This document shows positions 1-6,145 of a stretch of 16,285 nucleotides of DNA, in pieces (the stretch's first letter is position 1; the number at the start of each line of letters is the position of its first letter). The DNA lies in the NCBI GenBank assembly GCA_903857815.1, contig CAIOGK010000053.1:1-16285 (forward strand), in the 5' to 3' direction. The notes below the pieces were generated by a model. The model made no database searches. It was given only the letters and a program-made list of their open reading frames with translations, and was not told the DNA's origin. Position numbers and translations under genes: made by a program. The stretch comes from Candidatus Falkowiibacteriota bacterium. GTDB taxonomy: Bacteria > Patescibacteriota > Patescibacteriia > Patescibacteriales > UBA12465.

Positions 1-83
1 AATGGCTTGAATACTAAATAGCAGCCGACTATAACCAAAAATACCAGAATCAGAAGAAACGGTTTAGTTAGACTTTTTGTCAT
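1..83 (-). CDS. N-terminus of a membrane-anchored or lipoprotein-like protein (partial)
   Basis: The gene runs off the left edge, so only 27 codons are visible. They begin MTKSLTKPFLLILVFLVIV and continue GCYLVFKP. This is a short basic N-terminus followed by a hydrophobic segment, typical of a signal peptide or signal anchor. The residues I-V-G-C could pass for a lipobox, but the hydrophobic run continues after the Cys, so a plain membrane anchor is equally possible. It lies 60 bp downstream of rpmG on the same strand and is probably cotranscribed. I see no Shine-Dalgarno. The frame stays open upstream, with a GTG at 105-107, so the exact start is uncertain. It does not resemble SecE. Function unknown. 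Confidence 0.5.
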   Translation of the reverse strand, partial: MTKSLTKPFLLILVFLVIVGCYLVFKP

Positions 84-143
84 ATGAGTTGTAATTTTTG
101 ACCGCACCCTGTTTAAGGGTTGGGGAAGCAGACAAAAATTTTA

Positions 144-299
144 TTATTTAGTCTCTTTATGAAGAGTGTGAGTTTTGCACTTATTGCAATACTTTTTCAT
201 TTCTAGGCGCTCTTTCAGAGTCTTTTTGTTTTTGTGAGAATGGTAGTTAGTAGTTTTACAAACTGTGCATTCCAATTTCATCATGTTGTCTTGGGACAT
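144..299 (-). CDS. rpmG: 50S ribosomal protein bL33
   Basis: A 51-residue basic protein. Cys pairs at residues 11/14 (CTVC) and 38/41 (CNKC) form the zinc ribbon of the Cys-containing bL33 type, and the segment NYHSHKNKKTLKERLEMKKYC is typical of the family. It sits near the E site of the large ribosomal subunit. The ATG at 299 gives the usual family length; a weak GGA lies about 11 nt upstream. The gene has its own promoter (373-401), separate from mutM upstream, and is followed on the same strand by a partial membrane protein gene. Having four Cys suggests a zinc-binding paralogue form rather than the Cys-less form. Identification is secure despite the small size. Confidence 0.93.
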   Translation of the reverse strand: MSQDNMMKLECTVCKTTNYHSHKNKKTLKERLEMKKYCNKCKTHTLHKETK

Positions 300-372
300 A
301 TCTGTTTCCGTCGTTCGCTTTTTAATTAACTTCCAAAGCCAAACGAACCTTTAAATTATTATTTACCCTCTA

Positions 373-401
373 ACAATATATAAAAACCCGTTAAAAGTCA
401 A
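373..401 (-). promoter_or_regulatory. Sigma70-type promoter for rpmG
   Basis: On the minus strand, TTGACT (396-401) is followed by a 17-nt spacer and TATTGT (373-378). This predicts a start near 366 and a leader of about 65 nt before the rpmG ATG at 299. It lies just downstream of the mutM stop codon. Confidence 0.6.
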
Positions 402-420
402 ATATTCTCGCAAAATTAGG

Positions 421-1317
421 CTATTTCTGACAATAATCGCAGTAATGAGTTCCGCGACCAGCTAATTTTGTCTTCACCAGCGCTTTTTTACACTTTAGGC
501 ATGGCAATTTACCGCGACCATAAACACTAAGTAATCTTGAAAAGTTCCCCTTACGCCCCGAAGAATCAACATAGTTATTGAAGGTTGTCCCTCTATTGGC
601 AATGGCTTTTTTTATAATTTTATTAATTGCTAAATACAAACTCTTAATCTCGATTAATTTAAGGCTACCGGCTAAACGCATTGGTTTTATTTTTGCTAAA
701 AATAGAGATTCATCTACATAAATATTACCTAGGCCCGCTATCATTTTCTGATCAAGTAAAAAAGCTTTAATATTTTTTTTCTTATTTTTTAATTTTGCCG
801 TTAAATATTTTACTGACAAATTAGGAGAAAGCGGTTCCGGTCCATATCCGGCCACAATAATCTTTTTAAATTCAAGCTCATCAACAATTTTCAAATAACC
901 AAATTTTCGTAAATCATTAAAAAATAATTTATCACCATTTTTAAATTCAATAATCGCACGTGTGTGACGATTTGGAAGTTCCCCGCCAACTGATGATTCA
1001 AAAGAATGTTCATTTAAACTATGCCCACCAACAATTTTTTTACTCTTACTTGTTAGAATTAATTGACCGGTCATTTTTAAATGAACAAGCAAATACAAAT
1101 TTTCTGTCTCGCCTTTTTTTTGTTTTATTTTCAAAGAGAGTAATTTCCCCGTTCTACCGATATCTTCAATTTTATGATTAATTAGAGCCTTAACAAAAAA
1201 AGCCGCATCATTTTTAGCGGTTTTTAAAAATAAGATTTTTACAGCCACAATTTCCGAGCCAACAATACTTTCGGCTAAATCGCGACGAATAGTTTCTACC
1301 TCCGGAAGTTCGGGCAT
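421..1317 (-). CDS. mutM: Formamidopyrimidine-DNA glycosylase (Fpg/MutM)
   Basis: Base-excision repair enzyme that removes 8-oxoguanine and formamidopyrimidines and cuts the resulting abasic site. The catalytic N-terminal Pro (MPELPEVETIRR, with Glu at residue 3) is present. So are Lys58 in GRTGK, HLKMTGQ at 79-85, NDLRKFG at 134-140, the helix-two-turn-helix region DQKMIAGLGNIYVDE at 189-203, and a C-terminal zinc finger with Cys 273, 276, 293 and 296 and the finger Arg in AGRGTHYC. At 298 residues it is longer than the usual ~270. The extra length is mainly at residues 90-118, a Gly/Ser/His-rich stretch before the NRHTRAIIEF strand. It is 11 nt downstream of a 34-codon membrane ORF and tRNA-Tyr, and probably shares their promoter. 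All catalytic residues are intact. Confidence 0.97.
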   Translation of the reverse strand: MPELPEVETIRRDLAESIVGSEIVAVKILFLKTAKNDAAFFVKALINHKIEDIGRTGKLLSLKIKQKKGETENLYLLVHLKMTGQLILTSKSKKIVGGHSLNEHSFESSVGGELPNRHTRAIIEFKNGDKLFFNDLRKFGYLKIVDELEFKKIIVAGYGPEPLSPNLSVKYLTAKLKNKKKNIKAFLLDQKMIAGLGNIYVDESLFLAKIKPMRLAGSLKLIEIKSLYLAINKIIKKAIANRGTTFNNYVDSSGRKGNFSRLLSVYGRGKLPCLKCKKALVKTKLAGRGTHYCDYCQK

Positions 1318-1328
1318 AAAACTTAAAC

Positions 1329-1433
1329 CTAAAAAGACAGCAAGAGAATAACTACGATGATTAAAGCTAATATTCCAATCGCGAACATCTTAGCTAAACC
1401 AATTCCAATTTTATCAGGATTAATAATTGGCAT
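1329..1433 (-). CDS. Putative 34-aa single-span membrane peptide
   Basis: A short ORF, ATG at 1433 to TAG at 1329-1331. It begins MPIINPDKIGIGLAKMF and continues as an almost uninterrupted hydrophobic helix (AIGILALIIVVILLLSF), giving one predicted transmembrane segment with a short amphipathic N-terminus. It starts 5 nt after the 3' end of tRNA-Tyr and ends 11 nt before mutM, filling the gap between them. There is no Shine-Dalgarno. Once the tRNA is cut out, the remaining mRNA would begin almost at the ATG. I recognise no family. The hydrophobic pattern and exact fit between neighbours favour a real gene, but chance is possible at this length. Confidence 0.45.
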   Translation of the reverse strand: MPIINPDKIGIGLAKMFAIGILALIIVVILLLSF

Positions 1434-1438
1434 AAATG

Positions 1439-1522
1439 TGGGCCGAGAAGGATTCGAACCTTCGAAGGCACAAGGCCAGCAGATTTACAGTCTGCCCCAG
1501 TTGACCGCTTTGGTATCGACCC
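1439..1522 (-). tRNA. tRNA-Tyr (anticodon GTA)
   Basis: Class II tRNA with a long variable arm. The acceptor stem GGGTCGA pairs with TCGGCCC through one G-T pair. The anticodon stem GCAGA/TCTGC encloses the loop CTGTAAA (anticodon GTA), and the T arm is GAAGG-TTCGAAT-CCTTC. The discriminator is A, and no full CCA is encoded (only CA, then T), so CCA must be added after transcription. A consensus promoter lies about 55 nt upstream. Confidence 0.95.
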
Positions 1523-1576
1523 ATTTATTTGTATACCGTAAAAAGACTAGCAACTAGGCAAATCAATTACTGCTTA

Positions 1577-1605
1577 ATAATAAATAAATTATTTTTTCTT
1601 GTCAA
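1577..1605 (-). promoter_or_regulatory. Strong promoter for tRNA-Tyr and probably mutM
   Basis: On the minus strand, TTGACA (1600-1605), a 17-nt spacer and TATTAT (1577-1582). The predicted start is near 1570, about 48 nt before the tRNA. No terminator is visible between the tRNA and mutM, so it can also drive the small membrane ORF and mutM. Confidence 0.7.
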
Positions 1606-1619
1606 ACCAGAGAAATAAA

Positions 1620-1988
1620 CTATTTTTTTACGTTTTCGATTAAGACTCTTACTAAGCCGTAGGCAGAGAATATAATTACTAAACCAATCGCCGACCAAAC
1701 TAGAATATCTCTTCCCTTTTTTACTTTTTCCGCATTTCCTGAAGAAGTCATCCAAGTTATTCCCCCAAAAACAAACATAAGTAATGCCAAGGAACCAACT
1801 ATCCCTAAAACAGAATTAATAATCTGACCGATTAACTCTTGCGGGGTTTTAACGTTAAGTGGATTTTGCAAACAATTAGGACTATCTGGAGGGCAAGGCG
1901 CAGTTTGAGCAAGAACTTGAGGAGCAAGCACGAGACCAAAACTAAAAATTAACGTTAACAAAAAAGCACTTAAAATAATTTTTTTCAT
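1620..1988 (-). CDS. T4SS-pilin-like small secreted membrane protein
   Basis: 122 residues. A signal peptide (residues 1-27, ending VLA before QTAPC) is followed by a short Pro/Cys linker with Cys32 and Cys39. Then come two transmembrane helices (about 57-80 and 95-115) joined by the short loop TSSGNAEKVKKGRD. The pattern GGITWMTSSGNAEKVKKGR is characteristic of the TrbC/VirB2-like 'T4SS pilin' proteins common in Patescibacteria. Such proteins are presumed to be membrane or surface subunits, but whether they form pili in these organisms is not settled. No VirB4, VirB6 or other secretion gene is nearby, so it is an orphan here. It has its own extended -10 promoter and lies just upstream of the tRNA-Tyr promoter. 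Confidence 0.75.
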   Translation of the reverse strand: MKKIILSAFLLTLIFSFGLVLAPQVLAQTAPCPPDSPNCLQNPLNVKTPQELIGQIINSVLGIVGSLALLMFVFGGITWMTSSGNAEKVKKGRDILVWSAIGLVIIFSAYGLVRVLIENVKK

Positions 1989-2014
1989 AAAAATAGTTTT
2001 TTATTTCTAATATT

Positions 2015-2020
2015 ATTATA
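2015..2020 (-). promoter_or_regulatory. Extended -10 promoter of the pilin-like gene
   Basis: Minus strand TGTTATAAT: a TATAAT box (2015-2020) preceded by the TG dinucleotide of an extended -10. The -35 position falls in the T tract of the upstream terminator and is poor. The predicted start is near 2008, leaving about 20 nt of leader. Confidence 0.55.
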
Positions 2021-2030
2021 ACAGGATTTT

Positions 2031-2069
2031 TGAAAATAAAAAAGAGGGCAATTGAATCAATCGCCCTCT
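2031..2069 (-). terminator. Rho-independent terminator after the 430-aa membrane protein gene
   Basis: On the minus strand a stem AGAGGGC/GCCCTCT (2043-2049 with 2063-2069) is followed immediately by a T-rich tract reading CTTTTTTATTTTC (2031-2043). It ends the unit 2090-4103 and directly abuts the pilin promoter. Confidence 0.8.
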
Positions 2070-2089
2070 GTATGTAGTACTTAGCGTAC

Positions 2090-3382
2090 TTAAATAACTG
2101 TGAGTTTAACTAAGTCCCCTTGTTGGGAACATAATTGAAACTTTGGCCGTTCATAATACTTCAACGAAGCGGTTGGACTACCTTGGATTAAGTCCCCTTG
2201 GAAAAATTTAATTTGATAATTATACTTTTCCGAAGACAAACTATACATCGCACATCCAATTTTCGAAGGAACTATCACAATGTTATAAGGAGTTTCTCCT
2301 TTAACATTTATGTAGTATTCTCCGGTTGTGAAGATTGAATCCCTGACTGAGCTAATGGGCTCTGAAGGGGCGGGTTGAGTAGTTACTGGTGGGGTTTGTT
2401 GAGGTAGTAAGCTCTTATCTTCAGGAGTTAAATCCCGAGGAGTGGCAATCATCACATACTCTGCTTCGATCCAACGTTTCTCTCCAAGAACAAATGAACC
2501 ATCGGCATTAGCCAATTGAATGCGGACAAAACCTTGTCCGTCGAATTCCTTAACCTCTTGCTTATGGCTAGAAATTTTAACAATAGTTCCTTTGCTTAAA
2601 GAAATCTTCTCAAAACTTGGTATTTCAGTACCAGTTTTTTTATTGGTAGTAAAATCATAGAGAGTAGTTACATCTCTCAAAACTACACCGTAAGTGGTAG
2701 CGGCGCCAGTTTCGTTATCAATACTACTTCTATCTTTAGCGGTATTAACCACTTTCCCCCAAGATGCAATAAATCTGGTTGTTGAACGGAAGTCTTCTGG
2801 AAAAAAATGTTTCCAGGCAACCGATAAACACATAATAATTACCAGAGGAAAAATGATTACATCTAAAGCTTTAATTTTAGTTGTAACACCAAGTAGAATA
2901 AAGGCAACAAGCGCTGCCCCCATGATTGACTTAAAAGTCAGAACATCCGGCATTACTAAGCCCAGGAAGCCAACAAAAGCTACCCAGGCAATAAAAGTTT
3001 TCATAGCAAGCGGAACCACGTTTTTATTAATTCTGAATACTTTCAGAATAATACCAGCTGGTAACCAAGCAAGAAGTACTAAAGAAATAGCAAGCACAAA
3101 TGCAAAGGCGGTAAAACCAGGAGCATTTATTAAAAGGGCTACTACAATTAGTATCAGCGCAAACAAAGCGGTCGCGCCAAGAACTATTGAATAAATTCCA
3201 ACAATTCTACCAACGACTCTTAAAACGTCAACCAACCAAACGGCAACTGCAGGGATAGCATTAGCTATCAGCAATACAATCGCTTGTAAGGTGTTTCCGA
3301 GCCATGTCCGAAAATCGCGACAAAAAATTATAAGGCCAAAAAATATGACCAAAGCTACAATTACAATAATCATTAAGTTCAT
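2090..3382 (-). CDS. Polytopic membrane protein with C-terminal SH3-like extracytoplasmic region
   Basis: 430 residues with no family I recognise. The N-terminal half carries about seven hydrophobic segments (near 3-20, 31-52, 64-88, 91-112, 125-147, 152-168 and 173-191). The C-terminal half (~195-430) is soluble. Residues ~228-315 run from YGVVLRDVTTLYDF through KGTIVKIS to RWIEAEYV, a beta-strand pattern reminiscent of bacterial SH3-type domains. A Pro/Gln/Thr linker (~325-345) leads to a final beta-rich region with two Cys. The gene starts 31 nt after the 229-aa gene and ends at a strong terminator, so the two form a unit under one consensus promoter. Its leader is a G-poor A/C tract instead of a Shine-Dalgarno. 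A cell-envelope role is inference. Confidence 0.85.
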   Translation of the reverse strand: MNLMIIVIVALVIFFGLIIFCRDFRTWLGNTLQAIVLLIANAIPAVAVWLVDVLRVVGRIVGIYSIVLGATALFALILIVVALLINAPGFTAFAFVLAISLVLLAWLPAGIILKVFRINKNVVPLAMKTFIAWVAFVGFLGLVMPDVLTFKSIMGAALVAFILLGVTTKIKALDVIIFPLVIIMCLSVAWKHFFPEDFRSTTRFIASWGKVVNTAKDRSSIDNETGAATTYGVVLRDVTTLYDFTTNKKTGTEIPSFEKISLSKGTIVKISSHKQEVKEFDGQGFVRIQLANADGSFVLGEKRWIEAEYVMIATPRDLTPEDKSLLPQQTPPVTTQPAPSEPISSVRDSIFTTGEYYINVKGETPYNIVIVPSKIGCAMYSLSSEKYNYQIKFFQGDLIQGSPTASLKYYERPKFQLCSQQGDLVKLTVI

Positions 3383-3413
3383 CTTTTTTTGTTTTTTTGT
3401 TTGTTTTGTTTTT

Positions 3414-4103
3414 TTACATTAATCCTTTAGCTTTTGCTAAACGGACGAGGTACGAATCTTTCTGGAAATAATTTTTTGAATCTTCAGAAAATTCATTTAA
3501 ATTTTTCTTAACGCCCTTTACAAGGTCACTGTCGGCTTTAGGTTTTGCAACCGGCGCCATCACATCGGACCAAGCTTTAAACTGGGCAACATTCATAGCC
3601 ACCAAGGTTTTAATAAATTCCTTGGTATCATCCTTGCTCCCAACTTCTAAAGCTAAAATTGTTTTCCGTTGTTTTTCAGGCAACGATTCAACAAGTTTGG
3701 TGAATTTAACCAATTCTGCTTTCGGCAAAGTAGCCATCGCATAAGAAATTGGAAAAGTAACGGCAACTTTTTCAGCTTTTGGATTCTTCAAACTTTCGCC
3801 ATCGGAATACTTTTCTTTTATGTTTCTGGCAACCTCAGCGCTAAGTTCAGCGACAATCTCGTCGGCATACTCAGGCATATTGGTTAACTGGAGTACTAAA
3901 GCAGTAAGGGCTGGAGTAATTTTACCCCAATGTTCCTTATACTTCATAAAAAAGTCGTCCGCTTTGGAACCATCAGGTACAAGCCCCATAAGCATTTTTA
4001 CTGCATACGGAACGGCGATTGGCATCAGGACTTTAAAGCTATCCGAAATTACTTTTTTTCTTTTATCTTTCGGATCTGATGTTGGTTTTGCATTTGTTGT
4101 CAT
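3414..4103 (-). CDS. Uncharacterised helical soluble protein, strongly promoted
   Basis: 229 residues, Lys-rich, predicted mostly alpha-helical, without a clear signal peptide or long hydrophobic helix. The most hydrophobic stretch is VLMPIAVPYAVKMLMGLVP near residues 25-43. The body contains charged amphipathic helices and one motif-like stretch, LPEKQRKTILALEVGS. I recognise no family. It is the only gene here with a clear Shine-Dalgarno (AAAGGAG, about 9 nt before ATG), and it lies ~100 nt downstream of a perfect TTGACA-17-TATAAT promoter that also has the extended -10 TG. This suggests abundant expression. It is followed by the 430-aa membrane protein gene in the same unit, so a membrane-associated partnership is plausible but unproven. 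Confidence 0.82.
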   Translation of the reverse strand: MTTNAKPTSDPKDKRKKVISDSFKVLMPIAVPYAVKMLMGLVPDGSKADDFFMKYKEHWGKITPALTALVLQLTNMPEYADEIVAELSAEVARNIKEKYSDGESLKNPKAEKVAVTFPISYAMATLPKAELVKFTKLVESLPEKQRKTILALEVGSKDDTKEFIKTLVAMNVAQFKAWSDVMAPVAKPKADSDLVKGVKKNLNEFSEDSKNYFQKDSYLVRLAKAKGLM

Positions 4104-4211
4104 TCTTTGTTTCTCCTTTTTACTTTTGTTTGTTTATACTTATTTTTGTTTATTATTCTATTGTCAACGAACAATTTTTGCTATACACTCCTAGCTCTCA
4201 TTGTTAAAAGA

Positions 4212-4240
4212 ATTATAGCATAGTTTAGCAATTTTGTCAA
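4212..4240 (-). promoter_or_regulatory. Perfect consensus promoter for the 229-aa / 430-aa gene pair
   Basis: On the minus strand, TTGACA (4235-4240), a spacer of exactly 17 nt, and TATAAT (4212-4217) preceded by TGC, so the extended -10 is also present. The start is predicted near 4205, with an A-rich, G-poor leader of about 100 nt ending in AAAGGAG. It is the strongest promoter match in the window. Confidence 0.85.
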
Positions 4241-4243
4241 TAC

Positions 4244-4270
4244 AAAAGCCCCTAGGCTAGCGAGGGGCTT
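4244..4270 (-). terminator. Terminator after the CruF/DUF422-like gene
   Basis: The stem AAGCCCCT/AGGGGCTT (4246-4253 with 4263-4270) has a 9-nt loop. On the minus strand it is followed by a short T run (CTTTTG). It ends transcription from 4325-5158 and sits a few bases before the next promoter's -35 box. A run of A on the other side would make it partly active from the plus strand, but no plus-strand gene is present. Confidence 0.7.
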
Positions 4271-4324
4271 AAAAAATATCTAACTTGTCATCTATATTTT
4301 AGCTAATTTTAGCTTATATAGCTC

Positions 4325-5158
4325 TTAACCCCGAGATAAACGATACTTAAAATATAAATACAAATTTGTCAATACTATCGGCAACATAATAATCAGGCCG
4401 ATAATCATAATAGCATATAGGCGAAGGCTAAAAGCTAAAATAGAAAAAATAAGAGCCAAGAATAAATAGCCAATTACCGGGATAAGTAGCAATGTTGAAG
4501 ATAAAATTACTTTTTTATTTACAAAAAAGTATTCATAAGTCCGAAAAATTCCAGTCGAAAGGATGGCAACTAAAAACCAACCAAAAAAATTACCCAAAGG
4601 GATATCAAAATAAGCACCACCACCAACCCAAGCCCAATTTTTGCTCGCAACCATAATTGGGTCCATAAAAATATCAATCGCCGTAACAATCACGCCATCA
4701 GCAATTATCAATAAAAGTAGTAAACCAATTTTTTTATTTATAATATTTGGTTTATCAATATTCAACCAAACTAAAAATGAAGAAGTTATTAAATATCCGG
4801 TATAAATAAAAAACGACCAAAAGAAAGGAATTAAAATTGGAACGTTAAAAACCATCGGCCCCAAGCTACTAGCGTTATAAAAATAACTTCCACCAAATAC
4901 AACGCCAAAATTAACTCCGATAATCTCAAACAGCAAACCAATAACAAAAGGCGGAACGAGTAAAAAAATGGAACGAACTAATCCAAAAATAAATGTTGAA
5001 TGCAACAGCAGAATAATAATTGGAAAACAAAATTTTAAGATAGTAAGTAATAAAAATGAAAAACCAAAATAACCTAGAATAATATCCAATAACGGAAGAG
5101 CAACGGAAACTCCAAATAAAAACCAAAACATTTTTACTTTATTTTTACTATTTAGCAT
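4325..5158 (-). CDS. Carotenoid biosynthesis protein family (CruF/DUF422-like) membrane protein
   Basis: 277 residues with about seven or eight transmembrane segments. The pattern matches the CruF/DUF422 family (Pfam Caroten_synth): a membrane Glu with Gly after it (LLFEIIGVNFG, Glu78), a GGSYFYNASSLGP motif (89-101), NVPILIPFFW (105-114), ADG...AIDIFMDP (153-167), WAWVGGGAYFDIPLGNFFGW (175-194). In characterised members these polar membrane residues serve hydration of C50 carotenoids such as bisanhydrobacterioruberin. No phytoene synthase or desaturase is nearby, so the substrate may be a scavenged isoprenoid or the role may differ. The ATG at 5158 lies 8 nt after a -10 box, so the mRNA is probably leaderless. 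Confidence 0.78.
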   Translation of the reverse strand: MLNSKNKVKMFWFLFGVSVALPLLDIILGYFGFSFLLLTILKFCFPIIILLLHSTFIFGLVRSIFLLVPPFVIGLLFEIIGVNFGVVFGGSYFYNASSLGPMVFNVPILIPFFWSFFIYTGYLITSSFLVWLNIDKPNIINKKIGLLLLLIIADGVIVTAIDIFMDPIMVASKNWAWVGGGAYFDIPLGNFFGWFLVAILSTGIFRTYEYFFVNKKVILSSTLLLIPVIGYLFLALIFSILAFSLRLYAIMIIGLIIMLPIVLTNLYLYFKYRLSRG

Positions 5159-5166
5159 ATATATTA

Positions 5167-5172
5167 ATTATA
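5167..5172 (-). promoter_or_regulatory. Extended -10 promoter, apparently leaderless
   Basis: Minus strand TGTTATAAT: TATAAT at 5167-5172 with the extended TG. The -35 region is weak. Eight bases separate the box from the ATG at 5158, so the predicted transcription start is within about two bases of the start codon. Confidence 0.6.
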
Positions 5173-5195
5173 ACACATTAATAGCTTTAAATAAC

Positions 5196-5222
5196 AAAAA
5201 ATCGCCTGCTAGACGATTTTTT
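5196..5222 (-). terminator. Terminator after tRNA-Thr
   Basis: AAAAAATCG (5196-5204) pairs with CGATTTTTT (5214-5222) around a 9-nt loop. It lies 6 nt past the tRNA 3' end and gives a U run after the stem on either strand. The stem has only a few G-C pairs, so efficiency is uncertain. Confidence 0.6.
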
Positions 5223-5227
5223 ACCTG

Positions 5228-5300
5228 AGCCGTTGACCGGGATTGAACCGGTGACCTTCTCCTTACCATGGAGATGCTCTACCAGCTGAGCTACAACGGC
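5228..5300 (-). tRNA. tRNA-Thr (anticodon GGT)
   Basis: The acceptor GCCGTTG pairs with CAACGGC. The D arm contains GCTC-AGCTGGTA-GAGC. The anticodon stem TCTCC/GGAGA holds the loop ATGGTAA (anticodon GGT). The T arm is ACCGG-TTCAATC-CCGGT. The discriminator is T, and CCA is not encoded (CAG follows). It is 16 nt downstream of the TPR gene with no clear promoter of its own, so it is probably processed from the galE-tpiA-TPR transcript. Confidence 0.95.
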
Positions 5301-5316
5301 GAACCTTATAAATTTT

Positions 5317-6141
5317 CTAAGTAACTTCGGAGGTCTCAAGCGCTTCAACCTCTTCCCTAATCTCGGCTAGCTTCTGATTTTCCGGGTTAGAAATAGATAA
5401 TTTTTCTAAATATTTAACCGCCGATTCTTTATCTTTTCTCATTATACTTAAATCCAAAATTAAATCAAGATAACGTGGGCTATTCGGTTCAAATTCTAAT
5501 GCCTCAGAAACATTATCAAAAGCGGCATCAAAATTACCAGCCCCTTTTTCTAGCCAAGCAAGAGAATAATAAATCTCCTGCAAACTAAGATCACCCATCA
5601 TTTCGGCGTCGTTACGACTCTGTTTAGCGAGCTTAAGGGCATATTCATAAGTCTGACGTGCTTCCTGATATTTTTTTAATTCTTCATAAATACCGCCTAG
5701 CTTAAAAAAAGCGCCAAGATTTTTTTGGTCTAAACTTATTACTTCTACCAACTTTTCTTCCGCCTCATTAAATTCCTCTCGCTTAATTAAATCTTCAACA
5801 GAAAATAACAAATCCTTAATTCGTTTCTGTTTTTCTGGCCAAGGCATCTTAGCAGCAATTTTATAACTCAACTTCATTTTCTTTAAATTACTCTGAGACG
5901 CTTTTAAAACTTTCTTAATCGAGGAACTTAAAGATAAAAAAATTCTTCCAAAAAATCCACTCCATTTTGCTAAATCACGCTCTACCCTAGCTTTAATAAT
6001 CGTATCCTTAAACTTTGCTTCCTTTTCGCCAGGCATGTTATTCACATCCAAAATCGCCAAAGCGGGCAACTTTTTAATTACAATCGCCGAAATGACAATT
6101 AAACAAATTATTATTAATATAAGGGATATTATTGTAAGCAT
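5317..6141 (-). CDS. Membrane-anchored TPR repeat protein
   Basis: 274 residues. Residues 2-23 form an N-terminal transmembrane anchor, followed by a basic linker (~40-105). The C-terminal part (~108-270) holds about four tetratricopeptide-like helix pairs, for example EFNEAEEKLVEVISLDQKN, LGAFFKLGGIYEELKKYQEA, YYSLAWLEKGAGNFDAAFDN and SAVKYLEKLSISNPENQKL. TPR proteins are scaffolds, so a protein-interaction role at the inner face of the membrane is inferred, with partner unknown. It begins 4 nt after the tpiA stop codon and ends just before tRNA-Thr, so it is in one operon with galE-like and tpiA. No catalytic domain is visible. Confidence 0.85.
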   Translation of the reverse strand: MLTIISLILIIICLIVISAIVIKKLPALAILDVNNMPGEKEAKFKDTIIKARVERDLAKWSGFFGRIFLSLSSSIKKVLKASQSNLKKMKLSYKIAAKMPWPEKQKRIKDLLFSVEDLIKREEFNEAEEKLVEVISLDQKNLGAFFKLGGIYEELKKYQEARQTYEYALKLAKQSRNDAEMMGDLSLQEIYYSLAWLEKGAGNFDAAFDNVSEALEFEPNSPRYLDLILDLSIMRKDKESAVKYLEKLSISNPENQKLAEIREEVEALETSEVT

Positions 6142-6145
6142 GTTT

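Noticed and set aside
106..120. Inverted repeat ACCCT-GTTTA-AGGGT as a terminator after rpmG
   Set aside because: The stem is only 5 bp and no T run follows on either strand.
1357..1557. 66-codon plus-strand frame containing GREGFEPSKA
   Set aside because: It is the antisense reading of tRNA-Tyr, a well-known false ORF.
2694..3194. 166-codon plus-strand frame
   Set aside because: It lies opposite the transmembrane part of the 430-aa gene, lacks a promoter or recognisable motif, and has Ser/Ile/Thr-rich composition expected of an antisense shadow.
4133..4167. Second TTGACA (4162-4167) as another promoter for the 229-aa gene
   Set aside because: No acceptable -10 box occurs 16-18 nt downstream; the nearest TATAAA is about 23 nt away.
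3820..4194. 124-codon plus-strand frame with a hydrophobic end
   Set aside because: It is antisense to the 229-aa gene and its leader and shows no initiation signal.
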